Shown one piece after another: positions 36,537 through 48,999 of a stretch of 64,000 nt of DNA. The translations under genes were made by a program, and so were the position numbers. The DNA is from Elephas maximus indicus. Taxonomy: Eukaryota; Chordata; Mammalia; Proboscidea; Elephantidae. The stretch spans positions 51,688,001 to 51,752,000 of the forward strand of contig NC_064834.1 of the NCBI RefSeq assembly GCF_024166365.1, read 5' to 3'. The notes beneath the pieces are model-generated. The model ran no database searches, was not told the DNA's origin, and worked only from the letters and a program-made list of their open reading frames with translations. Each line of letters begins with the position of its first letter. The first letter of the stretch is position 1.

Positions 36537-37458
36537 AGGTTTTTTACTGATTAATTAGTAGATAAGAACTGCTTTAGGTGAAGGCAAGGACAACACTCAA
36601 TACATGGAAGGTCAGCCCAGTTGGACTGGACCAAAAGCAAAGAAGTTTCCGGGATAAAATGAATGCTTCAAAGGTCAGCGGAGCAAGGGCGGGGGTTTGG
36701 GAACCATGCTCTAAGGGGACTTCTAAGTCAATTGGCAAAATAATTCTGTTATGAAAACATTCTGCACCCCACTTTGAAATGTGGCGTCTGGGGTCTTAAA
36801 TGCTAACAAGTGGCCATCTAAGATTCATCAATTGGTCTCAACCCACCTGGAGCAAAGGAGAATGAAGAACACCAAGGTCACACAACTAAGAGCCCAAGAG
36901 ACAGAAAGGGCCACATGAACCAGAGACCTACATTATCCTGAGACCAGAAGAACTAGTTGGTGCCCGGCCACAATCGATGACTGCCCTGACAGGGAGCACA
37001 ATAGAGAACCCCTGAGGGAGCAGGAGATCAGTGGGATGCAGACCCCAAATTCTCATAAAAAGACCATACTTAATGGTCTGACTGTGACTAGAGGAATCCC
37101 GGCGGGCATGGTCCCCAAACCTTCTGTTGGCTCAGGACAGGAACCATCCCCGAAGACAACTCATCAGACATGAAAGGGACTGGACAGTGGGTAGGAGAGA
37201 GAAGCTGAAGAAGAGTGAGCTAATTATATCAGGTGGACACATGAGACTGTGTTGGCATCTCCTGTCTGGAGGGGTATGGGAGGATAGAGAGAGTTGGAAG
37301 CTGGCAAAATTGTCACAAAAGGAGAGACTGGAAGGGCTGACTCATTAGGGGGAGAGCAAGTGAGAGTAAGGAGTAAGATGTATATAAACTTATATGTGAC
37401 AGACTGACTGGATTTGTAAACGTTCACTTGAAGCTCAATAAAAGTTAATAAAAAAAAA

Positions 37459-37472
37459 AAAAAGGATAAGGA
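37459..37472. repeat. Target-site duplication of the U6-L1 chimera, right
   Basis: AAAAAGGATAAGGA after the poly(A). The L1-A ORF2 text resumes with AAGACACTATATAATGA. Confidence 0.93.
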
Positions 37473-40400
37473 AAGACACTATATAATGATTAAAGGCAAG
37501 ATATACCAAGAAGATATAACCATATTATATATTTGTGTGCCCAAAGACAGGGCTGCAAGATACATAAAACAAACTCTATCAACATTGAAAAGTGAGATGG
37601 ACAGCTCCACAATAATAGTAGGAGACTTCAACACACCACTTTTGGTGAAGGACAGGACATCCAGAAAGAAGCTCAATAAAGACATGGAAGATCTAAATGC
37701 CACAGTCAACCAACTTGACCTTATAGACATATATGGAACACTCCACCCAACAGCAGCCAAGTATACTTTCTTTCTAGTGCACAGGGAACATCCTCTAGAA
37801 TAGACCACATATTAGTTCATAAAACAAACCTTTGCAGAATCCAAAACATTGAAATATTACAAAGCATCTTCTCTGACCATAAGGCAATAAAAGTAGAAAT
37901 CGATAATAGAAAAATCAGGGAAAAGAAATCAAACACTTGGAAACCACGCTCAAAAAAGACTGGATTATAGAAGACATTAAGGATGGAATAAAGAAATTCA
38001 TAGAATCCAATGAGTATGAAAACACTTCTTATTAGAACCTTTGGGACACAACAAAAGCAGCGCTCAGAGGTCAACTTACATCAATAAATGCACCCATACA
38101 AAAAGAAGAAAGGGCCAAAATTAAAGAATTACCCCTACAACTTAAACAAATAGAAAGAGAGCAACAAAAGAAACCCACAGGCACCAGAAGAAAACAAATA
38201 ATAAAAATTAGAGCTGAACTAAATGAAATAGAAAACAGAAAAACAATTGAAAGAATCAACAAGAGCAAAACCTGGTTCTCTGAAAAAATCAACAATATTG
38301 ATAAACCACTGGCAAACTGACAAAAAAAAAAAGGAGAGGAAGCAAAGAACCCGAATAAGAAATGAGATGGGCAATATTACAACAGACCCAACTGAAATGA
38401 AAAGAATTATGTCAGATTACTATGAAGAATTGTACCCTATTGAAAACCTAGAAGAAATGGATGAAATCCTAGAAACACACTATCTAACTAAACTAACACA
38501 AACAGAGGATAGAGCCACTAAATACGCCCATAACAAAAGAAGAGATTGAAAAGGTAATAAAAAATCTCCCTTGTAACAAAAAAAAAGCCCTGGCCTGGAC
38601 AGCTTCACTGTAGAGTTCTACCAAACTTTTAGAGAAGAGTTGACACCACTACTACTAAAGGTATTTCAGAGCATAGAAAAGGACAGAATACTACCAAACT
38701 CACTCTATGAAGCCAGCATATCCCTGATACCAAAGCCAGGTAGAGACACCACAAAAAAAGAAAATTACAGACCTATATCCCTCATGAACTTAGATGTAAA
38801 AATCCTCAACAAAATTCTAGCCAATAGAATTCAACAACATATCAAAAAAATAATTCACCATGACCAAGTGGGATTCACACCAGGTATGTTTTTTTTTATG
38901 CAGGGATGGTTCAACATGAGAAAAACAATTAATGTAATCCATCATATAAATAAAAGACAAGAATCACATGATTTTATCAATTGATGCAGGAAAGGCATTT
39001 GACAAAGTTCAACACCCATTCATGATAAAAACTCTCAGCAAAATAGGAATAGAAGGAAAATTCCTTAACATAATACAGGGCATTTATACAAAGCCAATAG
39101 CCAACATCATCCTAAATGGAGAGAGTCTGAGAACATTCCCCTTGAGATCGGGAACCACATAAGGATGCCCTTTATCACCACTCTTATTCAACATTGTGCT
39201 GGAGGTCCTAGCCAGAGCAATTAGGCTAGGTAAAGAAATAAAGGGCATCCAGATTGTTAAGCAAGAAGTGAAAGTATCTCTATTTGCAGATGACATGATC
39301 TTATACACAGAAAACCCTAAGGAATCCTCCAGAAAACTACTGAAACTAATAGAAGAGTTCAGCAGAGTATCGGGATACAAGATAAACATACAAAAATCAG
39401 TTGGATTCCTCTACACCAACAAAAAGAACATTGAAGAGGAAATCACCAAATCAACACTATTTACAGTAGCCCCCGAGAAGATAAAATACTTAGGAATAAA
39501 ACTTACCAGAGATGTAAAAGACTTATACAAAGAAAACCACAAAACACTTCTGCAAGAAACCAACAGAGACCTACATAAGTGGAAAAACACACCTAGCTTG
39601 TGGATAGGAAGACTTAACATTATAAAAATGTTTATTCTACCAAAAGCGACCTACAGATTTAATGGAACTCCAATCCAAATTCCAATGACATTTTTTAATG
39701 AGATGGAGAAACAAATCACCAACTTAATATGGAAGGGAAAGAGGCCTCAGATAAGTAAAGCATTACTGAAAAAGAACAAAGTGGGAGGCCTCACTCTACC
39801 TGATTTTAGAACCTATTATACCTCCTGTAGTCAAAACAGCCTGGTACTGGTTCAACAACAGATACATAAACCAATGGAACAGAATTGAGAATCCAGACAT
39901 AAATCCATGCACATATGAGCAGTTCATATTTTACGAAGGCCCCAAAGCAGTTAAATGGGGAAAAGACAGTCTCTTTAACAAATGGTGCTGGCATAACTGG
40001 ATATCCATCTGCAAAAAAATGAAATAAGACCCATACCTCACACCATGCACAAAAATAAACTCAAAATGGATCAAAGACCTAAACATAAAATCTAAAATGA
40101 TAAAGATCATGGAAGAAAAAATAGGGACAATGTTAGGAGCCCTAATACATGGCATAAACAGTATACAAAACATTACTAACAACGCAGAAGAAAAACTAGA
40201 TAACTGGTAGCTCCTAAAAATCAAACACCTATGCTCCTCCAAAGGCTTCACCAAAAGAATAAAAAGATTACCTACAGACTGGGAAAAAATTTTTAGCTAT
40301 GACATTTCCCATCAGCTCCTGATCTCTAAAATCTACATGATACTGCAAGAACTCAGCTACAAAAAGACAACCCAATTTAAAAAATGGGCAAAATATATGA

Positions 40401-40994
40401 ACAGACACCTCACTAAGGAAGACATTCAGGTAGCTAACAGATACATCAGGAAATGCTCACGATCATTTGCCATTACAGAAATGCAAATCAAAAGTACAAT
40501 GAGATTCCATCTCACTCCAACAAGGCTGGCATTAATCCAAAAAACACAAAATAATAAATGTTGGAGAAGTTTTGGAGTGACTGGAACACTTACACACTGC
40601 TGGTGGGAATGTAAAATGGTACAACCCCTTTGGAAATCAATTTGGCGCTTCCTTAAAAAAGCTAGAAATAGAACTACCATACGATCCAGCAATCCTGCTC
40701 CTTGGACTATATCCTAGAGAAATAAGAGCCTTTACATGAACAGATATATGCACACTCACGTTCATTGCAGCACTGTTTACAATAGCAAAAAGATGGAAGC
40801 AACCAAGATGGCCATCAATGGATGAATGGATAAATAAATGATGATATATTCACACAACGGAATACTATGCATTGATAGAGAACAGTGATGAATCCGTGAA
40901 ACATTTCATAACATGGAGGAATCTGGAAGGCATTATGCTGAGTGAAATTAGTCAGTTGCAAAAGGACAAATATTGTATAAGACCGCTATTATAA
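37473..40994 (+). pseudogene. L1-A ORF2, 3' part
   Basis: Continuation of the endonuclease (IVGDFNTPLLVKD), the RT ([19 protein letters not shown] at 39283-39294) and the C-terminal domain ending RPLL-stop at 40992-40994. Many lesions, including a T-run insertion in [10 protein letters not shown] (about 38888), a TAA in GTT(stop)GCPL at about 39161 and several frameshifts. The best piece is 39196-39888. Confidence 0.9.
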
Positions 40995-41986
40995 GAACTG
41001 GAGAAATAGTTTAAACAGAGAAAAAAATATTCTTTGATGGTTACAAGAGGGGGGAGGAAGGGAGGGTGGGAGAGGGGTATTCACTAATTAGATAGTAGAT
41101 AAGAACTACTTAGGTGAAGGGAAAGACAACACACAATACAGGTGAAGTCAGCACAACTGGACCAAACCAAAAGCAAAGAAGTTTCCTGAACAAACTGAAT
41201 GCTTCGAAGGCCAGCATAGCAGGGGCAGGGGTCTGGGGACCATGGTTTCAGGGGACATCTAAGTCAATTGGCATAATAAAATCTATTAAGAAAACATTCT
41301 GCATCCCACTTTGGAGAGTGGCTCCTGGGGTCTTAAGCCCTAGCAAGTAGCCATCTAAGATGCATCAATGGGTCTCAACCCACCTGGACAAAAGGAGAAT
41401 GAAGAACACCAAGGACACAAGGTAATTACGAGCCAAAGAGACAGAAAGGACCACATAAACCAGAGACTACATCAGCCTGAGACCAGAAGAACTAGATGGT
41501 TCCTGGCTACAACCGATGACCGCCCTGACAGGGAACACAACACAGAACCCCTGAGGAAGCAGGCGAGCAGTGGGATGCAGACCCCAAATTCTCATAAGAC
41601 CAGACTTAATGGTCTGACTGAGACTAGAACGACCCTGGTGGTTATGGCCCCCAGACCTTCTGTTGGCCCAGGACAGGAACCATTCCCGAAGCCAACTCTT
41701 CAGACATGGATTGGACTGGACCATGGGATGGAGAGGGATGCTGGTGAGGAGTGAGCTTCTTGGATCAGGTGGACACTTGAGACTATGTTGGCATCTCCTG
41801 CCTGGAGGGGAGATGAGAGGGTAGAGGCAGTTAGCTGGCAGAATGGACATGAAAAGAGAGAGTAGAGGGAGGGAGTGGGCTGTCTCATTAGGGAGAGAGC
41901 AATTGGGGTTATGTAGCAAGGTGTATATAAGTTTTTGTGTGAGAGACTGACTTGATTTGTAAACTTTCACTTAGAGCACAATAAAA

Positions 41987-42001
41987 AAAAAAATACATAC
42001 A
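41987..42001. repeat. Target-site duplication of L1-A, right
   Basis: AAAAAAATACATACA, matching 27868-27882. Confidence 0.85.
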
Positions 42002-42014
42002 CATACATATACAT

Positions 42015-42125
42015 GTAAGGTCCTTAAGGCCAAAGACCATATCTTATTTGTTTCTGGCTTTCCAGACCCTAGCCTACGTCTGTCATATAACAGATGTTTA
42101 ACAAATGTTGAAAAACAGTAACAAA
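42015..42125 (+). mobile_element. L2/MIR-like 3' fragment
   Basis: GTAAGGTCCTTAAGGCCAAA, CCATATCTTATTTG, ATATAACAGATGTTTAAC: degenerate 3' end of an ancient LINE or SINE. Confidence 0.45.
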
Positions 42126-43790
42126 CCATGAAATAACTCCTGTGCATTTACATTTTATTGACTTTAGAACAGGGCGGGAGATGACTAAGTGGAATTCCCG
42201 AAACCTAGGCTCCTACAAATATCCCCACTAGCGCTACTTTCCACTGAGCAATCATTGGTTCAGTGAAATGTTGACTCAGATTGTCCTCAAGCCAGTGAAA
42301 AGCATCTGTGCGTGGCATGGGCTCTGAATCCATTTTATGAACCAGCGTTGTCTACTTTGATGTGTATTTACTAACGTGACATCAGAGAGGGTACTGGGCA
42401 GAAGGTTAACTGGATAAGAGGAGTCTGGCTATAAATGATCTGGTCATCTGGGATGAAGACCCTGCCGCATATTAGATTTTGAGTGGCCTTGTTAACTGGA
42501 CCAGTAAAAACTATGGGTCAGAATGTAGTAGGGGCATCTATATTTCATTGATTCTACCATGTTCTTTATTTCAAATTTTAACATCTCTGAAACTGGAATA
42601 TGTCTTAAAACAGATGACATCTTAGATTCAGAGAAATACAGTATTATAATAGGAATGTGTAAGAGAAACCCAACATGTCACTATTATACCAGAGAACTAC
42701 AATAACACGTATTGATTGATTGAATAGTGACTAAGCCTGAAATTTTACAAGTTAAACCAGGAAACACAGTTGGAGTAAAAGCAATAAATAACTTACAAAG
42801 AATGTCTAAAACCCTGAATTTGCACTAACTGTTTTTTTTTTTTTTGTGGTAGAATTTTCAATGACTTGATAATAAAAATCATTATTTATGAGCTCCTTTT
42901 AGTTGCCAGACTACTTTGATGCTTTAAAATAGTCGTTATGCTTTTAAAAAAAAGATTTTGTGGATGCATAGGCATGTTTAGCTAGAGAAGAGTTGCTCCA
43001 CTAAGGCCTCGGTCTCTGCTACCTACATCTGATTTGATACTTTCATGCTCACCTCCTGCCAGGGCTGTGGAACAGGGAAGGGAATTTGATGGTGGTTGCT
43101 TCGGGCAAGAAGGGTGCTGTGGGAATGATAGCTACTGACTGGTAATAACCAATAGCTTTAATCAAGAGTAGAACATATTGAGAAGGGTAAAAGACATGGC
43201 GCATAGTGAGCAGATAGCACTTAGTACTAGGCCATGTTTGAGTGCTTACATACATAATTTCCTTCCATTTCTGAGCTGGATGGTCTGCTGGCACTCAGCC
43301 CTTTCTTTCTCTCTTTCTTCTATGCTTTCCTCATGCTAGAAGCCTGGAAACCACATTTCCCCGAATCTCTGTTCAGCAGAATTGAAAAGGATGCAGAAGC
43401 ATTATTGTTCCTTTAGTAAAGATGGGCAGGTATGAAGTCTGGAGCAAACATGATTTCTGCAGTAACCTCCAGGCATTTCCCACATGAATTATCTATGCTG
43501 CAGGCAGCTGTAATTGTTAGCTGTGATTTCTTGCAATTCCATTCCTGGGTGACAATAATAACTCCCAATTACCTGAAAGATAATTGTGAATCTTGGAGAT
43601 CATAGAGGCCTGCTCTGACCATTGCTTGTCTCTAAGCCTTTCAACAGCTTTATAGGCACCCAACTCCCTGTATTCAACCTCTTCCTGCTTAAAATATCTA
43701 GAGTGGTTTCTATTTTCCCTAGTGCAATTTGGTGCAATTTTCAGAGATTTTGGGGGTCGATGTCTCCTCAGGCCATGTTTTTGTTTTTCC
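42126..43790. other. Intergenic, nothing recognised
   Basis: About 1.6 kb of unique-looking AT-rich sequence. Short ORFs only, no splice-framed conserved peptide seen. Confidence 0.45.
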
Positions 43791-43793
43791 CTT

Positions 43794-44345
43794 TTTTGAA
43801 CATTTTATTGTTGTTTAGACTAAAGTTTACAGAGCAAATTAGTTTCCCATTCAACAATTTATACACAGCATATTTTGTGACATTGGTTTCAAACCCCTGA
43901 ATGTGTCAGCATTGTCCACCCTTCTGCCCTGGGCTCCCCATGTCCATTAACCCAGCTTTCCTGCTCCTACTGTCCTTCTGAACTTTGCTTTTGGGCATAT
44001 GCTACCCTTTAGGTCTTGTATAGTTGATTCTCTGAAGAATACATTCCTCGCTGGTGTTATTGTTCATTTTACATGCTTGCTATTGTATGGATATAATCTC
44101 TGGGAGTGATTTCATGCCCAAGTTTGAAGAGTGTTTAAGGCCATAGTCTTGGGGGTTCTACCAGTCTCTGTCAGACCAGTCAGCCTGGTCTTATTTATGA
44201 GTTTGAATTTTGTTCTATGTTTCTCTCTCATTCTATCCATGGCCTATTTTGTGGTCCCAGTCAGAGCAGTCATTAGTGGTAGCTGGGCACTATCTAATTC
44301 TTCTGGTCTCAGGCTAGTGGAGGCCATGGTTAGGCCATGTTTTCT
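43794..44345 (-). mobile_element. Older L1 3'UTR fragment
   Basis: Reverse complement of L1 3'UTR text: ATTTTATTGTTGTTTAGAC, TCCCATGTCCATTAACCC, GTCAGACCAGTCAGCCTGG and GGGCACTATCTAATTCTTC match the 3'UTR blocks of L1-A and L1-C and the L1 at 8400-8960. Confidence 0.75.
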
Positions 44346-44429
44346 AATGGTTCATTTCACATAGACTTTCTTTGCTGGAGTCTGATTGATCACTAAGAGG
44401 GCATGAGACTCTTTATACCCTAGCTATTG

Positions 44430-45292
44430 TTAACAAAGAAGAAGGATTGGTAGTTGGAAAATATGGCTTTGGTGGTAGAAATGACACCAGAGATCACATA
44501 ATAGAATTTTGCAAGACCAATGATTTTTTCATTGCAAATACTTTTTTTAACAACATAAATTGGCGACTATACAAGTGGACCTCACCAGATGGAATACACA
44601 GGAATCAAATTGATTACATATGTGGAAGGAGATGATGGAGAAGCTCAATATCATCAGTCAGAACAAGGCCAGGGGCTGACTTTGAAACAGACCATCAATT
44701 GCTCATATGCAAGTTCAAGCTGAAGCTGAAGAAAATTAAATAACATCCATGACAGCCAAAGTATGACCTTGAGTATATCCTGCCTGAATTTAGAGACCAA
44801 ATCAATAATAGATTAGACACACTGAACACTAGTGACTGAAGACCAGATGGGTTGTGGGATGACATCAAGGATATTATACATGAAGAAAGCAAAAAGTCAT
44901 TAAAAAGACAGGAAAGAAAGAAAAGATCAAAATGGATGTCAGGAGAGACTCTGAAACTTGCTCTTGAACATCAAGTAGCTAAAATGAATCGAAGAAATGT
45001 TGTTGAAGTAAAAGAGCTGAATAGAAGATTTCAAAGGGCAGTTCAAAAAGACAAAGTATTATGATGACATGTGCAAAGACCTGGAGATAGAAAACCAAAA
45101 GGGAAGAACATGCTCAGCATTCCCCAAGCTGAAAGAACTGAAGAAAAAATTCAAGGCTCAAGTTGTAATACTGAAGGATTCTATGGGCAAAAAATGGAAA
45201 GATGTAGGAAGCATCAAAAGCAGAGGAAAGGAATATACAGTCATTGTACCAAAAAGAATTGGCTGATGTTCAACCATCTCGTGAGGTAGCAT
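44430..45292 (+). mobile_element. RTE LINE fragment (endonuclease to linker)
   Basis: The 44447-44635 frame encodes VVGKYGFGGRND, IIEFCKTNDFFIANTFF and WTSPDGIHRNQIDYICGRR, the C-terminal half of an RTE APE endonuclease (NQIDYI motif). Downstream sequence (GTGCAAAGACCTGGAG, AAGCTGAAAGAACTG) matches the RTE at 53560-50460 in reverse. Truncated at both ends and broken by stops. Confidence 0.85.
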
Positions 45293-45487
45293 ATAGAGTA
45301 ACTGCTCAGAATGAACCATATGTTTCAATTTCTGTGAGTTTTGGTTTTTTTTTTTTTTTTAACAGAACCCAGCTGGCAAATTCAAAACTCTCCTTTGAAT
45401 GTAAAGGGGAAGAATCTGAATGACATAAGGCAAAATTCCCTTTGGAAATGAAGATGAGGGTGGGAGGAAGGCAGAGAACACCTAAAA

Positions 45488-45541
45488 AAGACCAAACCAA
45501 ACCCACTGCCGTTGAGTCATTCCAACTCAGAGCGACCCTAT
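45488..45541 (-). mobile_element. AfroSINE 3' fragment
   Basis: ACCAAACCAAACCCACTGCC, GTTGAGTCATTCCAACTC, AGCGACCCTATA. Confidence 0.7.
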
Positions 45542-45930
45542 ACACCTATATAAATCACTTTAAAATTTAGATCCAAAATTTGCTATTTCAAAATTTCCAC
45601 CTGTATAATCCAAGTACTTCAGCTCTATTTTTAAAGTTCCTTTTGCTCCCAGTGTCTCTGGAGTCTGGGCTGGTGGCTTGTGTTAAATGAAATATAAACA
45701 GAGTCACGTGGCTGACAAAATGGCACTGGTAGTCAAGTTGCACCACTAAAACTTGTCTTTACTAAAATTTAAGCCTAGCTTTCCTGTAAATCAGGTCACC
45801 CTCATTAACCAGTGAGAATCTGACATTGCTCCCACCCTCGTTGACCAATGAAATCCTGACAGCATTTCATTAGTAAATTGTATGAGCTAACCAGAAATAA
45901 GCTTTTGCCTTTGCATTTTGTCAATATAAT

Positions 45931-46465
45931 TGTCTTAGACATCTAGTGCTGCTATAACAGAAATACCACAAGTGGATGGCTTTAACAAAGAGAAGTTTAT
46001 TCTCTCATGGTCCAGTAGTCTACCCAACCCAGTTTCAGTAGTCTAGCACGTCCAAATTCAGGGCACAGGCTCCAGGGGAAGGCTTTCTCTCTCCGTTGGC
46101 TCTGGAGGAAGGTCCTGGTCATCAGTCTTCCCTTTGTCTGAGAGCATCTCAGCGCTGGAACCTCAGGTCCAAAGGAGGCGCTTTGCTCCCAGCACTGCTT
46201 TCTTAGTGGAATGAGGTCCTGATGTCTCTCTGGTCGCTTCTCTCTTTTATATCTCAAAAGAGATTGGCTTAAGATGCTAATCTTGTAAACCTCATCAGTA
46301 TAACTGCCACTAATCCATCTTATTACATCAAAGTGATAGGACTTACAAGATATAGGGAAATCACATCAGAAGATAAAACGGTAGACAATCATACAGCCAT
46401 ACAAGGGAATTATGACCTAGCCAAGTTGACAGATATTTTGGGGGGACACAATTCAATCCATGATA
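45931..46465 (-). mobile_element. Solitary MaLR-type LTR
   Basis: Reverse-oriented LTR, from TGTCTTAGACATCTAGTGC (its 3' end) to GACACAATTCAATCCATGA (its 5' end). The AATAAA-type region corresponds to AGTTTATTCTCTC. A variant central part compared with the other LTRs here. Confidence 0.82.
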
Positions 46466-47358
46466 ATATTCCAATCTCTGCTGATAACCTGGTGGAGTAT
46501 GTTTCCACAGGTGGTTTGGTGCTACCTGGTTCATGAATCTTCTGCCTGAATAAACCTCATCTAATAGATTAATTTTATTATTGACTCAGTTTCTTTTGAC
46601 ACTTGTATTTGAGCCATCCTTCTGTAGCAGCTACTTTTCTCTGCACTCCCCTGGACCACTGCTTTGGCAGCTGCTGCTGCTCTTCTCTTCTGGGTCCTTG
46701 TTCTTTTAGTGGCACTCAGTCCTTCCTTGTAACTTGCTCTCTTGCACTGCAAACCCCAGCCCTGCCTCACCACTTTCTGAACAGGATACAGCTACATATG
46801 TGTGAATCCTAGTTGCGGACATGGTTTGACTTCTTATCCAAGCAGGCTCCTTAGGTCCTGTGTAAAACAATGATTACAAATATGTGGGGTGGGAAAGGAA
46901 GTTTGTGATAGGAAGTTATCATTTAATTTAATCTATCTTATCCTACTTGGAGATTCCCCATAGCTACACAGATGTCATTTACAGTAAAAAGGAATTTTTG
47001 AGATTTGAAGTAAAATCAAACATAAAAAGGAAATCTATTGTGGAAATAAGGTTTTATTTTATGGATGTGTCAGAAATCATATAAGTGATTTCCACTGGAA
47101 ACAGCAAAATATACATAGCCCAATCAATAAATTTGTCAATCTTAAAAACAACAGAAATTAGGAGATCTCCAAAAGCATAGAAGTAGTGAAATCTCCACTA
47201 TTTGCTGACTGTCCCTGATCAAGGCCTTCTGTGGGCCTGGTCTGGTTGCACTGGAGCTGGTTTATGAAATGTTACCAGGTGGAAACCCCAGGTTCTGCTC
47301 AGCGTAACCTGTATTGTCCAATAAACAAGAAACAGAAGTGGGAGAGTAGAAAGGTGCC

Positions 47359-47364
47359 TTTATT
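47359..47364 (-). terminator. Possible CYP2C polyadenylation signal
   Basis: AATAAA on the gene strand about 560 nt after the stop codon. Not supported by other evidence. ATTAAA at 47567-47572 is an alternative. Confidence 0.25.
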
Positions 47365-47561
47365 TTGTTGTGCAAGAAAAGGAAACAGTTGGGGCTGCTG
47401 CTGCCAAGACTGCTCCACTAGGGAAAAAAAAAAAAAAGGAGGGGGGGAAGGGTTATTTTTAAGGGGTTTACAAGCGGGGAGTTCATACAAGTTCCATAAG
47501 CAACATTCTTAATCATGCTATGCAGGGGCAACGGGGATTACATATAACTTCATGCATTACA

Positions 47562-47640
47562 AGGATTTTAATGCAAAGTTACAGGGCAGGCCAAGCAAAG
47601 GAACTAAGATTCTAAAGCAAAGTTGCAGGGCAGGCCAAGC
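47562..47640. repeat. Two-copy tandem repeat, about 45-bp unit
   Basis: GATTTTAATGCAAAGTTACA with GGGCAGGCCAAGCAAA, followed by GATTCTAAAGCAAAGTTGCA with the same second half. Confidence 0.75.
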
Positions 47641-47925
47641 AAACTGCTTGAGGCAGTGGAATTTTTCTCAGCCTGGGGACCTCTGCCTAAAAAGTACAGT
47701 AAAGACTATGAGAATAATGTTTGTACCCTTGGGCTTTTCAGAGCCCAGTCATTTTTGTCAAGGGATTTATAGATTTAAACAAATGTTCATCATGTTTTTT
47801 GTGAGTAGTATTTCTGTCCTAAACAGTATTTACAATGAAGAGACAGACTTGTAATAAATTTCTAATGGGGGGAAGCAATTGCTTTGATTTACAATGCAAA
47901 TGATTAAAAGATAAAAGTTCTTCTT

Positions 47926-48107
47926 TTATCTAGGAATACAGCATAACTTATAAGGTGGTGGGATGTTGAGAAGCCCAGTAGCAACAGGTTTGATGGTTAG
48001 CTCCTTTGGCTCAACTAGGGGCTTCAAGGAGAAGTTCTGCATAATGGTGGTGAAGAACAGGAACAGCTCCATGCGGGCCAGGCTCTCTCCAACACAGGCC
48101 CGTTTTC
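47926..48107 (-). CDS. CYP2C23: CYP2C-type cytochrome P450, terminal exon 9
   Basis: 182-bp last coding exon. Acceptor TTCTTTCAG|GAAAACGG; stop TAA at 47928-47926. With the base from exon 8 it gives [16 protein letters not shown], containing the heme-thiolate cysteine, then [13 protein letters not shown] and an ending [11 protein letters not shown] typical of CYP2C C termini. P450s of this subfamily are ER-membrane monooxygenases acting on fatty acids, steroids and drugs. The length and phase equal those of other CYP2C exon 9s. The name CYP2C23 rests on the location next to CPN1, as for mouse Cyp2c44. Subfamily assignment is firm, orthology less so. Confidence 0.9.
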
Positions 48108-48189
48108 CTGAAAGAAGGAAACATCTCAATAGCTTGCTTCATGTTCAAATACACTGTACCCCCACATCCACTGAACATATCAATCAGAA

Positions 48190-48790
48190 AGCTGAACTCA
48201 TAAACTGCTGGTGGGCAATAAAAACCAAAAACTAAATCCGTTGCTGTCGAGTCAATTCTGACTCATAGCGACCCTACAGGACAGAGTAGAACTGCCCTAT
48301 AGAGTTTCCAAGGAGCATGTGGTGGTTTCGAACTGCCGACCTTTTGGTTAGTAGCCATAGCACTTAACCACTACACCACCAGGATTTCCAGGTGGACAAA
48401 AAATGGGTACAATTTTTCTAGAGGGATATTTGGCAATACATATCAAAACTCTCTAAAGAAATTTACACTACTTAATTCAGTGATTCTCCTTCTGGGAATT
48501 TATCTGCAGGAAATAGAGATTCATCTACGAGGGTATCACTTGAATCATTATTTATGATATTAATGAATTAGGGGAAGCCGAGATATCCATCTAAATGGAT
48601 TGATTAAATAAAGCATTGTGCATCCAGCATACAATGCAAACTAAAAATGTTTATATGGAAGAATACTTAATACCATGGGCAATTTTTAATTACAATATAT
48701 TAAGTAAAAACAGTTTATCAAATAATTATTCAGAATGAACCAAATTTTATTTTTTAAATATACATCTATTATATATACATAAACAATTGT
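48190..48790 (+). mobile_element. Old L1M piece in CYP2C intron 8 (left)
   Basis: AAACTGCTGGTGGGCAATAA, then after the SINE TTTCTAGAGGGATATTTGGC and TCTGGGAATTTATCTGCAGG. It continues at about 54994-55125 on the other side of the RTE. Confidence 0.7.
48221..48391 (-). mobile_element. AfroSINE close to CYP2C exon 9
   Basis: Well-preserved reverse copy: GTTGCTGTCGAGTCAATTC, ACCCTACAGGACAGAGTAG, TTCGAACTGCCGACC, TACACCACCAGGATTTCC. Flanks GGTGGGCAATAAAA and GGTGGACAAAAAA are a degraded target duplication. About 110 bp from the exon. Confidence 0.93.
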
Positions 48791-48999
48791 TTCAAGTATA
48801 TTGGTGTTGTTAGGTGCCGTCGAGTCAGTTCTGACTCACAGCAACCCTATGTACAACAGAACAAAACACTGCCCAGGCCTGCGCCATCCTCACAATCCTT
48901 GTTACGCTTCAGCCCACTGTTGCAGCCACCATGTCAATCCATCTTGTTAAGGGTCTTCCTCTTTTTTGCTGGCTGTCTACCAAGCATGATGTCCTTCTC

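Larger units (their letters stand above)
30864..37458 (+). mobile_element. U6 snRNA/L1 chimeric retrotransposon (L1-C)
   Basis: A full 107-nt U6 sequence (30864-30970) is joined directly, at its terminal T5, to L1 5'UTR sequence (AGGAACCACAAAAAACCC, equivalent to about 25500 of L1-B). A nearly full L1 with ORF1, ORF2, 3'UTR and poly(A) follows. The whole unit is bounded by one perfect 14-bp duplication, so U6 and L1 were inserted as a single event, consistent with template switching from L1 RNA to U6 RNA during reverse transcription. It lies inside L1-A ORF2 in the same orientation. Confidence 0.95.
27883..41986 (+). mobile_element. L1-A: full-length L1 split by the U6-L1 chimera
   Basis: Starts GGCAGGGCCAAGGTGG (the same 5'UTR type as L1-E). 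It has ORF1, ORF2 and a 3'UTR ending in AATAAAAAAAAAAA, and is flanked by 15-bp duplications. The element is interrupted in ORF2 codons just before the endonuclease midpoint at 30864-37458. Removing that insertion and one copy of its duplication restores a contiguous L1 of about 7.5 kb. The older host tail continues after 42001 as CATACATATACATG. Confidence 0.92.
46466..47925. other. Region 3' of the CYP2C gene
   Basis: No clear gene. Between 46580 and 46880 is unassigned sequence. Downstream (on the gene strand) of the CYP2C stop the first AATAAA on the minus strand that I find is at 47359-47364, with a variant ATTAAA at 47567-47572. Confidence 0.4.

Noticed and set aside
41368-41754. 128-codon ORF after L1-A ORF2
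   Set aside because: It lies in the L1 3'UTR and the same text in the other L1 copies has no open frame.
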